This document shows positions 26,683-34,737 of a DNA stretch of 36,273 nucleotides, one piece after another. The notes below the pieces were generated by a model, which did not search any database, had not been told where the DNA came from, and worked only from the letters and a program-made list of their open reading frames with translations. The translations under genes were made by a program, and so were the position numbers. The first letter of the stretch is position 1. Every line of letters starts with the position of its first letter. The DNA is from a bacterium (lineage in GTDB: Bacteria > Krumholzibacteriota > Krumholzibacteriia > LZORAL124-64-63): contig JAAEOA010000340.1 of assembly GCA_024223715.1 (NCBI GenBank), positions 1 through 36,273 on the forward strand, in the 5' to 3' direction.

Positions 26683-27442
26683 CAGAATCCGCCAGAAAAT
26701 ACAGTTTCTTAATATCTGAGGAAGTTACTTCTTCGGTAGGCTTGTCAAAAAGAATGCGCCCATCCCTCAGTCCCACCACCCGGGGAAAGAACTTTTGGGC
26801 CAAATTGGCATCGTGAAGACTGGCACAGAGGGTTAGGCCCTGGGATTGACTGATTTCGGTGATCAACTTCAGCAGATCCGCAGCCCGGGCAGGATCGACA
26901 CTGGAAACAGGTTCATCGGCCAGAAGCAAACCAGGTTTCTGAAATAGAGCCCGAGCCAACGCCACGCGTTGCTGTTGGCCCCCACTGAGACGATCCACTC
27001 TTTGGTACATTTCTTTTTCGATGCCCACTCGTTCCAACAATCGGTGCACATTGAGCAAATCATCTGTGGCGGGTTTCATAAACATCAGAAGAGACTGAAA
27101 AAAATTTCTTTTTCCCAGAGAACCAGAAAGGACATTCTGAGAGACCCTCAAATTCCCTACCAAGCGCAAATCCTGATAAACAAAGCCAATGCCTGATCGC
27201 AATTCCCGAAGGCTTTTCCCATGAAGCCGATCCAGATTCATGCCAGCGACTTCAATGGAACCACTGGTGGGAATGACAGCCCGATTCAGCAACCGTAACA
27301 GAGTGGTTTTCCCCGCTCCACTGGGCCCCAAAACGGCAATCGACTCCCCAGGTGCCACGGTAATATTTACATTCCGAAGTACTTTTTTGGGTCCAAAATT
27401 GACATGGACTGACCGCAGATTAACTGCGGCCCCAACGCTCAC
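26672..27442 (-). CDS. PhnC-like ABC ATPase
   Basis: The 256-residue ATPase of the transporter. Walker A is GPSGAGKTT (39-47), the signature LSGGQ (152-156), Walker B LLLADE (172-177) and the switch His is in SLHDANLA. It overlaps the binding-protein gene (ATGA) and the first permease. It is most similar in pattern to the phosphonate/phosphite/selenate importer ATPases (PhnC group). It powers import through the two downstream permeases; the substrate depends on the binding protein. Confidence 0.9.
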   Translation of the reverse strand: MSVGAAVNLRSVHVNFGPKKVLRNVNITVAPGESIAVLGPSGAGKTTLLRLLNRAVIPTSGSIEVAGMNLDRLHGKSLRELRSGIGFVYQDLRLVGNLRVSQNVLSGSLGKRNFFQSLLMFMKPATDDLLNVHRLLERVGIEKEMYQRVDRLSGGQQQRVALARALFQKPGLLLADEPVSSVDPARAADLLKLITEISQSQGLTLCASLHDANLAQKFFPRVVGLRDGRILFDKPTEEVTSSDIKKLYFLADSDGI

Positions 27443-28320
27443 CGCACCATACCCAACTGGCGGGCCACTTCAGCAATGCCAATAAATTCTTCGTTACGGG
27501 CTTTGATCAATTTTTCACGGGGAAGAGCCGACAGCAAAGAAGCATCTTCAATTCCAATCAAAACATCTTGCAGCTTTTTCATGAAGCCCGGACCAAAGTT
27601 ATCGTCCAACCCAGGATGGGCAGTAAAATTATAGTCGGCGTAAGTGGGTGTTTTCCAAATAATGCGGCACACCTCCGGGTCTGTTTTTCCACTGGCCACT
27701 CGTTTGTCGTAAACTTTGTAGTTTACCACACCGCAACCAAACTGGCCGGCTTCCACCAGCTCAACCGTTTTATCGTGGCTGCCGGAAAAGCTGAACTCTT
27801 TGGAGAAAAAATCTTCCACCGATTTACCAGAATTCAGTTTGATAAAAAATTCTGGCATCAGACGGCCACTGGTACTGCTTTCGCTGCCAAAAGTGAATTC
27901 GTACTGACCCATTTCTTCTGGAAAGCCCTCGGACTTATTCAGGCCGGTTTCCTTGTTGGCAATAAAGTAGGAATAATACTCGGGATCGACCTGACCTTGA
28001 GCAATGGCCTGGGCACCGGGAACAGCAGCCCGGGCTTGCACGCCGGTCAAGCCACCAAACCAAGCCAGCTGAATATCTCCAGCCCGGAACATTTCCACTG
28101 AAGCCTGATAATCACGACTCGGGACGTATTCCACCTTCACACCAAGCTTCTGGCTGAGGTATTCAGTCAAAGGGGCAAATTTCTGCATCAGTTCAGTGGT
28201 ATTTTGATCAGGTATCGCAGTAAAGCTCAGAATTTTTTCACGGTCTTGATTACCACTGCCACAGGAAATGACTCCAACCAAAACGGCCATAAGAGCCACA
28301 ACAGTACAGATTTTTTTCAT
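27439..28320 (-). CDS. PhnD/selenate-type substrate-binding lipoprotein
   Basis: A 293-residue periplasmic binding lipoprotein (lipobox VISC, C20). The segments AIPDQNTTELMQKFAPL, YVPSRDYQASVEMFRAGD, LAWFGGLTGVQARAAVPGA and FGSESSTSGRLMPE follow, as far as I recall, the group annotated as putative selenate ABC transporter binding proteins, which is close to PhnD. SESSTSGR is the usual oxyanion-binding loop. GGAGAG lies before the ATG. It heads the operon. Substrate could be selenate/selenite, phosphonate or phosphite; selenium is supported only by family resemblance and by the SsnA-like gene 13 kb away. Confidence 0.82.
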   Translation of the reverse strand: MKKICTVVALMAVLVGVISCGSGNQDREKILSFTAIPDQNTTELMQKFAPLTEYLSQKLGVKVEYVPSRDYQASVEMFRAGDIQLAWFGGLTGVQARAAVPGAQAIAQGQVDPEYYSYFIANKETGLNKSEGFPEEMGQYEFTFGSESSTSGRLMPEFFIKLNSGKSVEDFFSKEFSFSGSHDKTVELVEAGQFGCGVVNYKVYDKRVASGKTDPEVCRIIWKTPTYADYNFTAHPGLDDNFGPGFMKKLQDVLIGIEDASLLSALPREKLIKARNEEFIGIAEVARQLGMVR

Positions 28321-28340
28321 ATTCGGTTTCTCTCCATCAA

Positions 28341-29927
28341 TTAAATAAACGCCCAGCTCGAACCTGTGGCTCCGTCCTGAACAGTAACGCCCAGCTGAGC
28401 CAGTTCATCGCGAATTAGATCAGCTGCAGCCCAGTCTTTTTCCTGGCGTGCATTGATGCGCTGAACCAGAAGATCATCTACCCTGGTTACATCAAGTCCA
28501 ATGCGTTTGGCTTTCATGTCTCGCCGCTCGGTCAGCCACTGAGCCGGGTCTTTTCCGAAGCAGCCCAAAATGCCAGCCACATCTTTCATGGACTCTACAA
28601 AAAGAACAATGCTTGCATGCCGTAAAGCCTTATTGATACCTTTTCCTGAGGCCAGCAAAGTATTCACCTCAGCCAGAGGTTTACTCATCACACCCAGCGC
28701 ACCACTGCTGTTCAGGTCGTTGGCCATGTGCTTAATAAATTCAGGCAACATCTCGGCAATAGGGCCTTGCACCGGAACATCCTGCTCGGGGGCTTTTGCC
28801 GTTTCCAAAAACTGCACAGCAGCGTACAAAGCGCTGTAAATATAGGTCAAACGGTCGTCCGCATCTTCCAGACTGGGAAAACGTACCTGTTTTTTAAGAA
28901 TTTCGGCCGTGGTTTCATGACCACAGGAACCACAAACGGCACTCTCCTGTTGGTCTTTGTCCAACTCAACAGAACAGGCCGGGCAAGTCACTTCCAGATC
29001 AAAATTGAGACCACTGCGATAGTGAACTGTCATCAGGAAATAGCGCAGGGTTTCTGCAGGAAAAACCGCTGTCAATTCCCGGGTTGTGAAAAAATTGCCC
29101 AAACTCTTGGACATTTTTTCACCGGCAAAATTTATGAATCCATTATGGACCCAAGTGTGGGCGTATGTGTCTTCGCCATGGGCACCCTGACTCTGGGCTA
29201 TCTCATTTTCATGATGTGGGAAAATCAAGTCGCGGCCACCGCAGTGAATGTCGAAATCGTTGCCCAGATGCTTGGCACTCATGGCCGAACATTCAATATG
29301 CCAACCAGGGCGGCCTTCACCCCAGGGACTGGTCCAGGAGGGCTCACCGGGTTTGGCCGATTTCCACAGGGCAAAATCCAAAGGAGTTTCTTTTCGTTCA
29401 TCCACATCAATGCGACTACCGGCAGCTTCAAGCATGTCGTCCACCGAGCGGTTGCTCAGCTTGCCATAACCTTTGAAATTTTTGACGCGGTAATAAACAT
29501 CACCATCCACATCGTAAGCCAATCCTTTTTCAATGAGATCGGATACCAGTTCGATGATTTCAGGAATGGTTCCACTGACCCGGGGTTCCACATCAGGATC
29601 CACCGCATTCAAAGAACTCATGTCCACATGGTATTCAGAGGTGAATTTCTCAGCCAAATCGGCTGAATCGAGCCCCTGTTCAGCACTGCGGGCTATGATT
29701 TTATCGTCAATGTCGGTAACATTTCGCACATACTTCACTTCATACCCCTGATGCCTTAAAAACCGCACCAAAAGGTCGGGAACCACTGCAGCCCGGGCAT
29801 TGCCCAAATGAGTGTAGTCGTAGACAGTCGGTCCACAGCAATATATCCCGCACTTACCCGGTTCAAGGGTCTTGAGATCTTCCTTGGTACCGGTCAGGGT
29901 ATTGAACAGAACAATGGTGTCAGACAT
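28341..29927 (-). CDS. cysS: Cysteinyl-tRNA synthetase with inserted zinc ribbon
   Basis: A 528-residue class I synthetase that charges tRNA-Cys. The ATG at 29927 has AAGGA nine bases upstream; TTG codons just before are less likely. HIGH-type motif HLGN (40-43), KMSKS (271-275) and the active-site zinc ligands C31, C213, H238 and E242 are present. Unusual: after HYRSGLNFD, where E. coli CysRS continues with its helical domain, a CxxC-x13-CxxC insert (C315, C318, C332, C335) forms a probable extra zinc ribbon. The protein is therefore longer than the usual 460 residues. The anticodon-binding end (RRDMKAKR..GLDVTRVDDLL) is normal. Confidence 0.95.
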   Translation of the reverse strand: MSDTIVLFNTLTGTKEDLKTLEPGKCGIYCCGPTVYDYTHLGNARAAVVPDLLVRFLRHQGYEVKYVRNVTDIDDKIIARSAEQGLDSADLAEKFTSEYHVDMSSLNAVDPDVEPRVSGTIPEIIELVSDLIEKGLAYDVDGDVYYRVKNFKGYGKLSNRSVDDMLEAAGSRIDVDERKETPLDFALWKSAKPGEPSWTSPWGEGRPGWHIECSAMSAKHLGNDFDIHCGGRDLIFPHHENEIAQSQGAHGEDTYAHTWVHNGFINFAGEKMSKSLGNFFTTRELTAVFPAETLRYFLMTVHYRSGLNFDLEVTCPACSVELDKDQQESAVCGSCGHETTAEILKKQVRFPSLEDADDRLTYIYSALYAAVQFLETAKAPEQDVPVQGPIAEMLPEFIKHMANDLNSSGALGVMSKPLAEVNTLLASGKGINKALRHASIVLFVESMKDVAGILGCFGKDPAQWLTERRDMKAKRIGLDVTRVDDLLVQRINARQEKDWAAADLIRDELAQLGVTVQDGATGSSWAFI

Positions 29928-29996
29928 AATCAACAATCCTTAAATGAGGTGGCGGCTGAAATCTTGTGTAGAATCTAATCATTCATTGCCCGGGTA

Positions 29997-32954
29997 TCAA
30001 CGTCCGGACCCACTGAGGACAAAAGCGGCCCAGAATGTGGGGTGGGCAAGGTCAACTCCAGAGGCTTTTTTCTGGGCCATCATCTTCCTTTTGGCAATAC
30101 CAAGACTTTCGGCCCGATCACTGGAGTCAGCCGCCAGATTGGAATAATACAACTCCATAAATTCAGACGTTTCCCGACCCGATACATTCCACAATGCCGA
30201 AACAACGCTGCGGGCTCCGGCAAACATGAAACTGCGAGTCAGCCCCACCACACCCTCACCGGTTACATGTGGCCCCAAAGCCGAAACACAGGCCGATAAG
30301 ACCACCTGATCACAATCCAGATCCAAAGCCAGCACTTCCGGTATGCTGAGAAAACCATCGTCATCCAGACTGGGATCACTGCTCAAAACCAGGCCGGAAT
30401 ATCGGGGCCTGGCTTCATTAAACAAGCCGTGACTGGCAAAATGAACCAGACTCAGCCTGTTGCCTTCAGATTGAAGAGACAGATTCCCCAGAGTTGCTTC
30501 GTCTCCGGAAAGAACTTCAGCCGGGGCAAGGGCGGCAAGGCGCTGCAGCTCCTGTCCGGCAAAAGGCAATTCGGGTAATTCCACCGCCCCGGCCGCCTTG
30601 GCAAAAAGGCTGGCATCCTCTCCTTGAATCAGAATCGGGTTGCCAATTAACAACCATGGATTCAGCGGTTCTTCCCCAGTCCGGGGACCCCGTACTTTAC
30701 CCAGCACACTTGCTGACGGGGCATAGGAAATAATTTTTTCATTCACCAGCCAAGGCAATTCAGAAAAAGTTTTACCTTGGGTATCTTCACTCAATAAAGC
30801 CTCAAACGGCAGGTAGTGAAGAATACCGTCAGCGCAAATCATCAATCTTTTTGCTTGGACAATTTCCTTTTCCACGGGCCCAAGCAACATTTCATAAACA
30901 TCACGGGCAGGCTGGGTGTACCAGGCCGCCTCTGCTCCGGTCAAATTATAGTCTCGTAATAGAGGCAACAATTGATGAACTTGTTTTTCAACTTCATCCT
31001 TACTCGGTAACTGAACCATTCGGATTTCATTTTTACTCATGACCCAAAGATATGACGCATCTATTCCCAAAGAATATTCCAGCAGAACTTCATCCTGCAA
31101 AAGCACATTTTGTTGAATATCCTTACCCGCAAGAGGCGACGGATACATGACCTCAGCATAACGAGGATTTTCAGACCGAAGTCTTGCTTCCAGAGTTTGC
31201 AACTCATCTTCCGCCCCGGCCAAACTGGCCTTTAACGGCCCCACCGAATCGGGTTCGGCATTTTCCAGTCGGGTTTCCAAGTCAATAATTCGATTCAGGA
31301 TTTCACTTTCCATTTGACGGAAACCCTGATCCGCACTGACTTGCAAATCATATTCAGCTTCAGCCATTAAATCGAGAAACGCCCTGGCCCTGGCCTGCTG
31401 GGCAACTTCAAAGGCTTGCAAATCATAGCCCGAATCATGATCCCTGCTCTGCAATTCAAAGAGCAGGCTGATCATCTCGTCGTACAAAGAGCCTGCCTGG
31501 TTGACGATGCCACTGGTGACCCGGTCTGCCCCCCCACTGCGCCGGCGAACCTCAGCCACCTTATCCAAAGCCCGCTCCAGGTAATTCAGTGCCTGGTCAG
31601 CATTTCCTTCGGCACGCGCTACCTTGGCCTGCCCCAGCAAAGACATTTCCAAAATATCGAAATAATCGATTTCTTCGGCCAGCAGGGCCGCCTGTTCAAA
31701 TGAAGCGGCTGCTGCTGTCAGTTCACCACGACGCAAAAGGACCTGTCCCTTGATTTCCCGGGCGTAAGCTTCACTCATGGGAATATCAAATTCCTGAGCC
31801 GCTGCAATGGCCTGGTCCAGGTACAGCATCCCTTTTTCACACTGATCCAGCTCACACAAAGCTTCACCCAGCGACTGCAAAACCTGAGTTTCGGTTCGGT
31901 GGTCACCAGTTTGCTGCATTAATTGCAGGGCTTCTTCCAAAGCGGGAACCGCCAAATCCAAATTCCCCTGATACTCGTGAATGGAGCCAATATTCCCCAA
32001 CATCATGCCTTTGCGCCAGGGATTTGGGGCCAGACGAACCGCTTCCATGTATTGATTTAAGGCTTTGTCGTAATCACCCAGGAGGTAATTAATGGCCGCC
32101 ATTTCACCCAGAATGCCCCCCAGCTTGGCTGAGTCATCGGCTTGTCGAGCCAAAGCGTCAGCATCCTGTAACTGAGTCATGGCCCGGGTCAAATCACCTT
32201 TGAGAATGCCAATGGTGGCTATGTAGTGCAGGGCCTGGGCTTGTCCGGCCAGATCCCCCGCGTGGCGGTAATGCTCCAGGGCGGCTTCCCGCCAGAAAAG
32301 AGCATCGTCCAGATCCATCTGCAAACGGCTGACCACAGACATGCCAATGGCCGCCACACCGGCCCAGCGGTAGGTATTCATTCGTCTGGCCAGAGTCAAA
32401 GCCCCTTGCAGATCTTCGCGGGTGGAATCAATTTGGCGCAAACGGGCACGAGCACGGCCACGTGATAACAAACCAAAAAATTCGGAGGCCGTGCGGTTCT
32501 GCTGGCGGGCTGAGTCAATGGCCTTGGTCAGAATTTCTTCGGCAGCAGGAATTTGACCTGTTTCCACCATGGCGGCGCCAAGGCGCAATTGCAGATGCAG
32601 CCGGTCAGCCGGATCAGTGGTTTTGTCCAGCAAAGGCTGAAGAAGTTCACTGGCCTGAGCAAAATCACCCTGCTCAAAAACTTGAGCAGCTTGGCTTAGA
32701 GGACTGTCGTCGGAAGCTTCAAGCCCCTGATTAACCTCCATTTCCACAATCAGCCAGCGAGAAAGAACGTCCGATCTACCCTGAACCAATGCCAAAGCCT
32801 GAGCGGGTTCTCCACGCTCCAGGAGAATCCAGGCTTGTTCGTTTTCAGGTGCGGCCAGTGCTGAACCCACCAAAGCGAGAAGCAGGGTCACCAATATTGC
32901 CACTGTCAGAAGGTCCTTGCCAATTTTTGCCATCTGGATCATGCTCCTGATCAT
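29997..32954 (-). CDS. Exported TPR-CHAT cysteine protease
   Basis: A 985-residue protein: signal peptide (about 1-35, LLTVAILVTLLLALVGSALAA, AxA cleavage site), about ten TPR-like helical pairs (about 40-490, for example GNIGSIHEYQGNLDLAVPAL), a coiled-coil linker (about 500-610), then a CHAT domain (about 670-985). The catalytic pair is H842 (HFASHGLF) and C889 (LSACVSALG), with EGVVGLTRSFMFAGA and PTFWAAFVLSG after them. GAGGT lies six bases before the ATG at 32954. It is divergent from an ECF-like sigma factor and a membrane anti-sigma factor, with about 100 bases between. The export signal places the protease outside the cytoplasm, where the anti-sigma C-terminal domain also sits. The natural substrate is not known. 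Confidence 0.9.
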   Translation of the reverse strand: MIRSMIQMAKIGKDLLTVAILVTLLLALVGSALAAPENEQAWILLERGEPAQALALVQGRSDVLSRWLIVEMEVNQGLEASDDSPLSQAAQVFEQGDFAQASELLQPLLDKTTDPADRLHLQLRLGAAMVETGQIPAAEEILTKAIDSARQQNRTASEFFGLLSRGRARARLRQIDSTREDLQGALTLARRMNTYRWAGVAAIGMSVVSRLQMDLDDALFWREAALEHYRHAGDLAGQAQALHYIATIGILKGDLTRAMTQLQDADALARQADDSAKLGGILGEMAAINYLLGDYDKALNQYMEAVRLAPNPWRKGMMLGNIGSIHEYQGNLDLAVPALEEALQLMQQTGDHRTETQVLQSLGEALCELDQCEKGMLYLDQAIAAAQEFDIPMSEAYAREIKGQVLLRRGELTAAAASFEQAALLAEEIDYFDILEMSLLGQAKVARAEGNADQALNYLERALDKVAEVRRRSGGADRVTSGIVNQAGSLYDEMISLLFELQSRDHDSGYDLQAFEVAQQARARAFLDLMAEAEYDLQVSADQGFRQMESEILNRIIDLETRLENAEPDSVGPLKASLAGAEDELQTLEARLRSENPRYAEVMYPSPLAGKDIQQNVLLQDEVLLEYSLGIDASYLWVMSKNEIRMVQLPSKDEVEKQVHQLLPLLRDYNLTGAEAAWYTQPARDVYEMLLGPVEKEIVQAKRLMICADGILHYLPFEALLSEDTQGKTFSELPWLVNEKIISYAPSASVLGKVRGPRTGEEPLNPWLLIGNPILIQGEDASLFAKAAGAVELPELPFAGQELQRLAALAPAEVLSGDEATLGNLSLQSEGNRLSLVHFASHGLFNEARPRYSGLVLSSDPSLDDDGFLSIPEVLALDLDCDQVVLSACVSALGPHVTGEGVVGLTRSFMFAGARSVVSALWNVSGRETSEFMELYYSNLAADSSDRAESLGIAKRKMMAQKKASGVDLAHPTFWAAFVLSGSGR

Positions 32955-32989
32955 TGTGAACCTCGTTGTTTATGCTCAGACTGTTCACA
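32955..32989. promoter_or_regulatory. Inverted repeat in the CHAT/sigma divergent region
   Basis: TGTGAAC at 32955-32961 and GTTCACA at 32983-32989 are a perfect 7-bp inverted repeat separated by 21 bp. The left arm covers the CHAT ribosome-binding region. It may be an operator, or paired TGAAC-type ECF promoter elements on both strands. The rest of the gap shows no clear -35/-10 pair. Confidence 0.35.
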
Positions 32990-33055
32990 CCCCATGATAA
33001 GGCTCATTAAAAAAGTCTCCATGGTTTTTGTTTCATCTGTCGTCCGGAGTAGAAC

Positions 33056-33670
33056 TTGAGCTCGCCCGAAACATGCCTAGATACCCTCAGCGACCGAGCT
33101 CTGGCTGGTGACTCCCAGGCCGAAACTCAGCTTTTTGAATCTTTGCGTGTAAGATTTCTTCCCATCGCCAAACGAAGGGTGCAAGTGGACCAGGCAGAGG
33201 ATCTGGTTCAGGACACCCTGCGGATCGTATTCGACCGCTACGGTGAACGCAACGAAGGACAGGGAATACTCGTTTGGGGGCTAACCGTGCTGCGCAATGT
33301 CATCGGCAACTATTACCAGGCCAAAGACCGGGAAAATAGCAGACTCTCCTTTGTGGAAGAGCTGCCCTCGGATGCCGCCTGCGAAGCCGATTTCCTTGGT
33401 GAAACGGAACTGGCACAAACCCGGGATAACCTGCTCGAAGGCATTGCCACTTTGGCTGAACGCTTTCCCCGCTGCGGAAAAATCTTTCATCATCTTTTGT
33501 CCAGTTTGGAGTACGGAGGGAGCCCCAACGAGGTTTCCACTCACTGCCTCGGCCTGGTTCAAAAAGATGACCCCGACATGAACCGGGGAAGATTTTATAC
33601 CGCCCTGCACCGTTGCCGAGCCCAGCTGCGCGATGTCATGGACCGAATGGAACAGAGGAAAGAGTCATGA
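33056..33670 (+). CDS. ECF-like RNA polymerase sigma factor
   Basis: A 204-residue sigma-70 family protein. The start is TTG at 33056 with GGAG six bases upstream; the first ATG would cut off conserved sequence. Region 2 is visible at about residues 30-80 (RRVQVDQAEDLVQDTLRIVFDRYGE), and region 4 (about 120-195) is diverged, with an HHLLSSLEYGGSPNEVS helix pair and the RGRFYTALHRCRAQL helix. It overlaps the anti-sigma start (ATGA), so the pair is coupled. It probably directs transcription of an envelope-related regulon. Confidence 0.82.
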   Translation: MSSPETCLDTLSDRALAGDSQAETQLFESLRVRFLPIAKRRVQVDQAEDLVQDTLRIVFDRYGERNEGQGILVWGLTVLRNVIGNYYQAKDRENSRLSFVEELPSDAACEADFLGETELAQTRDNLLEGIATLAERFPRCGKIFHHLLSSLEYGGSPNEVSTHCLGLVQKDDPDMNRGRFYTALHRCRAQLRDVMDRMEQRKES

Positions 33671-34497
33671 GCAATAACAGCCAAAACACCCAGCAGAACC
33701 CGCCCCAGCAGCTTTGCGACCTGTTGGCGGCATATGAAATGAATCTGCTTGAACGTGACGAACGATCTGGTTTTGAAGCCCATTTACCCGATTGTCCTGA
33801 TTGTTTGGAAGAAATGTACAGTATGGCTCCGGCGACAGCGGCCATGAACGCCGAACCGGGTGTTTTTGCAGATCAGGCCCAGCGTTATCTGGAACGGGAT
33901 AAAAGTTTATCGCTGTGGGAGCGGCTGGCTGGGATTCTTTCAGGTGGACCAAGTCGGGTTCTGGTACCGGTTATTGCTGCTGCAGTATTGGCTGTTGTTA
34001 TTTTTCTGCCCCAGGGACAGGAAAAGCAATTTAGTCAATTGGCCATTTCTTCTGCACCAGCCTATTCAACGCTGCAGGTTCGTGCTGGCAACCAAGACTC
34101 ATGGCTGGCCCCTTGGGAAAACGGCATGGAGTTTTATCAGGATAAAAACTATTCATCCGCAGCAGAGGATTTGCTTCAGGCTGTAACAATACTGGCAGCT
34201 GACAATGCCGCTGATGACGAGCGTTATGTTGTTCTGGATAATGCCCGCCTTTACCTCGGAGTATCGCAAATGCTGGCTGGTCAGGTTGATCAATGCATTG
34301 GCTCATTGCAAAACGCGGCCAATAGTTCTTTGCCACCAGTCAGCCAAAAGTGTCAATGGTATTTAGCCCAAGCCTATTTGTTGAATGAAATGCCAGATGA
34401 AGCGGTGGGTATCTTGCAGGCCTTGATTGACAGTCCTGTTTTTGGTTCCGATTCTCGACAATTGATGGAACAGATTGAGGATTTATTGGGCAAGTGA
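33667..34497 (+). CDS. Zinc-finger anti-sigma factor with TPR-like periplasmic domain
   Basis: A 276-residue membrane protein. The cytoplasmic ZAS-type zinc finger is C17, H39-x3-C43-x2-C46 (AHLPDCPDC), which would bind the sigma factor encoded just upstream. One membrane helix is at about 98-115 (VLVPVIAAAVLAVVIFLP). The outer part (about 145-276) has TPR-like repeats (ENGMEFYQDKNYSSAAEDLL, ARLYLGVSQMLAGQVDQC, CQWYLAQAYLLNEMPDEA). The ATG at 33667 overlaps the sigma stop and GAGGAAAG lies upstream. The 3' end is only ten bases from the second 140-bp element. The periplasmic TPR part could sense a signal or be cut by the CHAT protease. Confidence 0.85.
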   Translation: MSNNSQNTQQNPPQQLCDLLAAYEMNLLERDERSGFEAHLPDCPDCLEEMYSMAPATAAMNAEPGVFADQAQRYLERDKSLSLWERLAGILSGGPSRVLVPVIAAAVLAVVIFLPQGQEKQFSQLAISSAPAYSTLQVRAGNQDSWLAPWENGMEFYQDKNYSSAAEDLLQAVTILAADNAADDERYVVLDNARLYLGVSQMLAGQVDQCIGSLQNAANSSLPPVSQKCQWYLAQAYLLNEMPDEAVGILQALIDSPVFGSDSRQLMEQIEDLLGK

Positions 34498-34507
34498 CCC
34501 AAATACA

Positions 34508-34647
34508 GGGTTGTGCCCAAGAGAATGTCGCTGGGTGCTTTTATGCAAAAGTGCCCAGCAATCTTCAATCTAAAACACATAAATATCCAGTGTTTAATCA
34601 AATCTATAGCCACAAATTGAACCAGCGACATTCTTTTAGGCACAACC
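34508..34647 (-). repeat. 140-bp inverted-repeat (MITE-like) element, copy 2
   Basis: This is the reverse complement of the copy at 18457-18597, with about 85% identity by eye. Its internal hairpin arms are CTGGG (34531-34535) and CCCAG (34554-34558). Relative to copy 1 the A-T pair is replaced by G-C, so pairing is kept. It starts ten bases after the anti-sigma stop codon and could also act as a terminator-like fold. A promoter for the next gene begins right after it. Confidence 0.85.
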
Positions 34648-34653
34648 GAAGTA

Positions 34654-34682
34654 TTGCAATTTTTTTCCAATTAGGTTACAAT
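34654..34682 (+). promoter_or_regulatory. Sigma-70 promoter of the secreted-protein gene
   Basis: TTGCAA (4 of 6), a 17-bp spacer and TACAAT (5 of 6) lie 55 bases before the ATG, seven bases past the end of the repeat element. Spacing is ideal. Confidence 0.65.
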
Positions 34683-34737
34683 ATTTAGACAATTGTAGGT
34701 AAATCAAGGGGTTTCGCCCAATCCTGAAGGAACAACC

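Noticed and set aside
28728..29666. 312-residue open frame antisense to cysS
   Set aside because: cysS is unambiguous on the other strand with all motifs; the antisense translation shows no family features.
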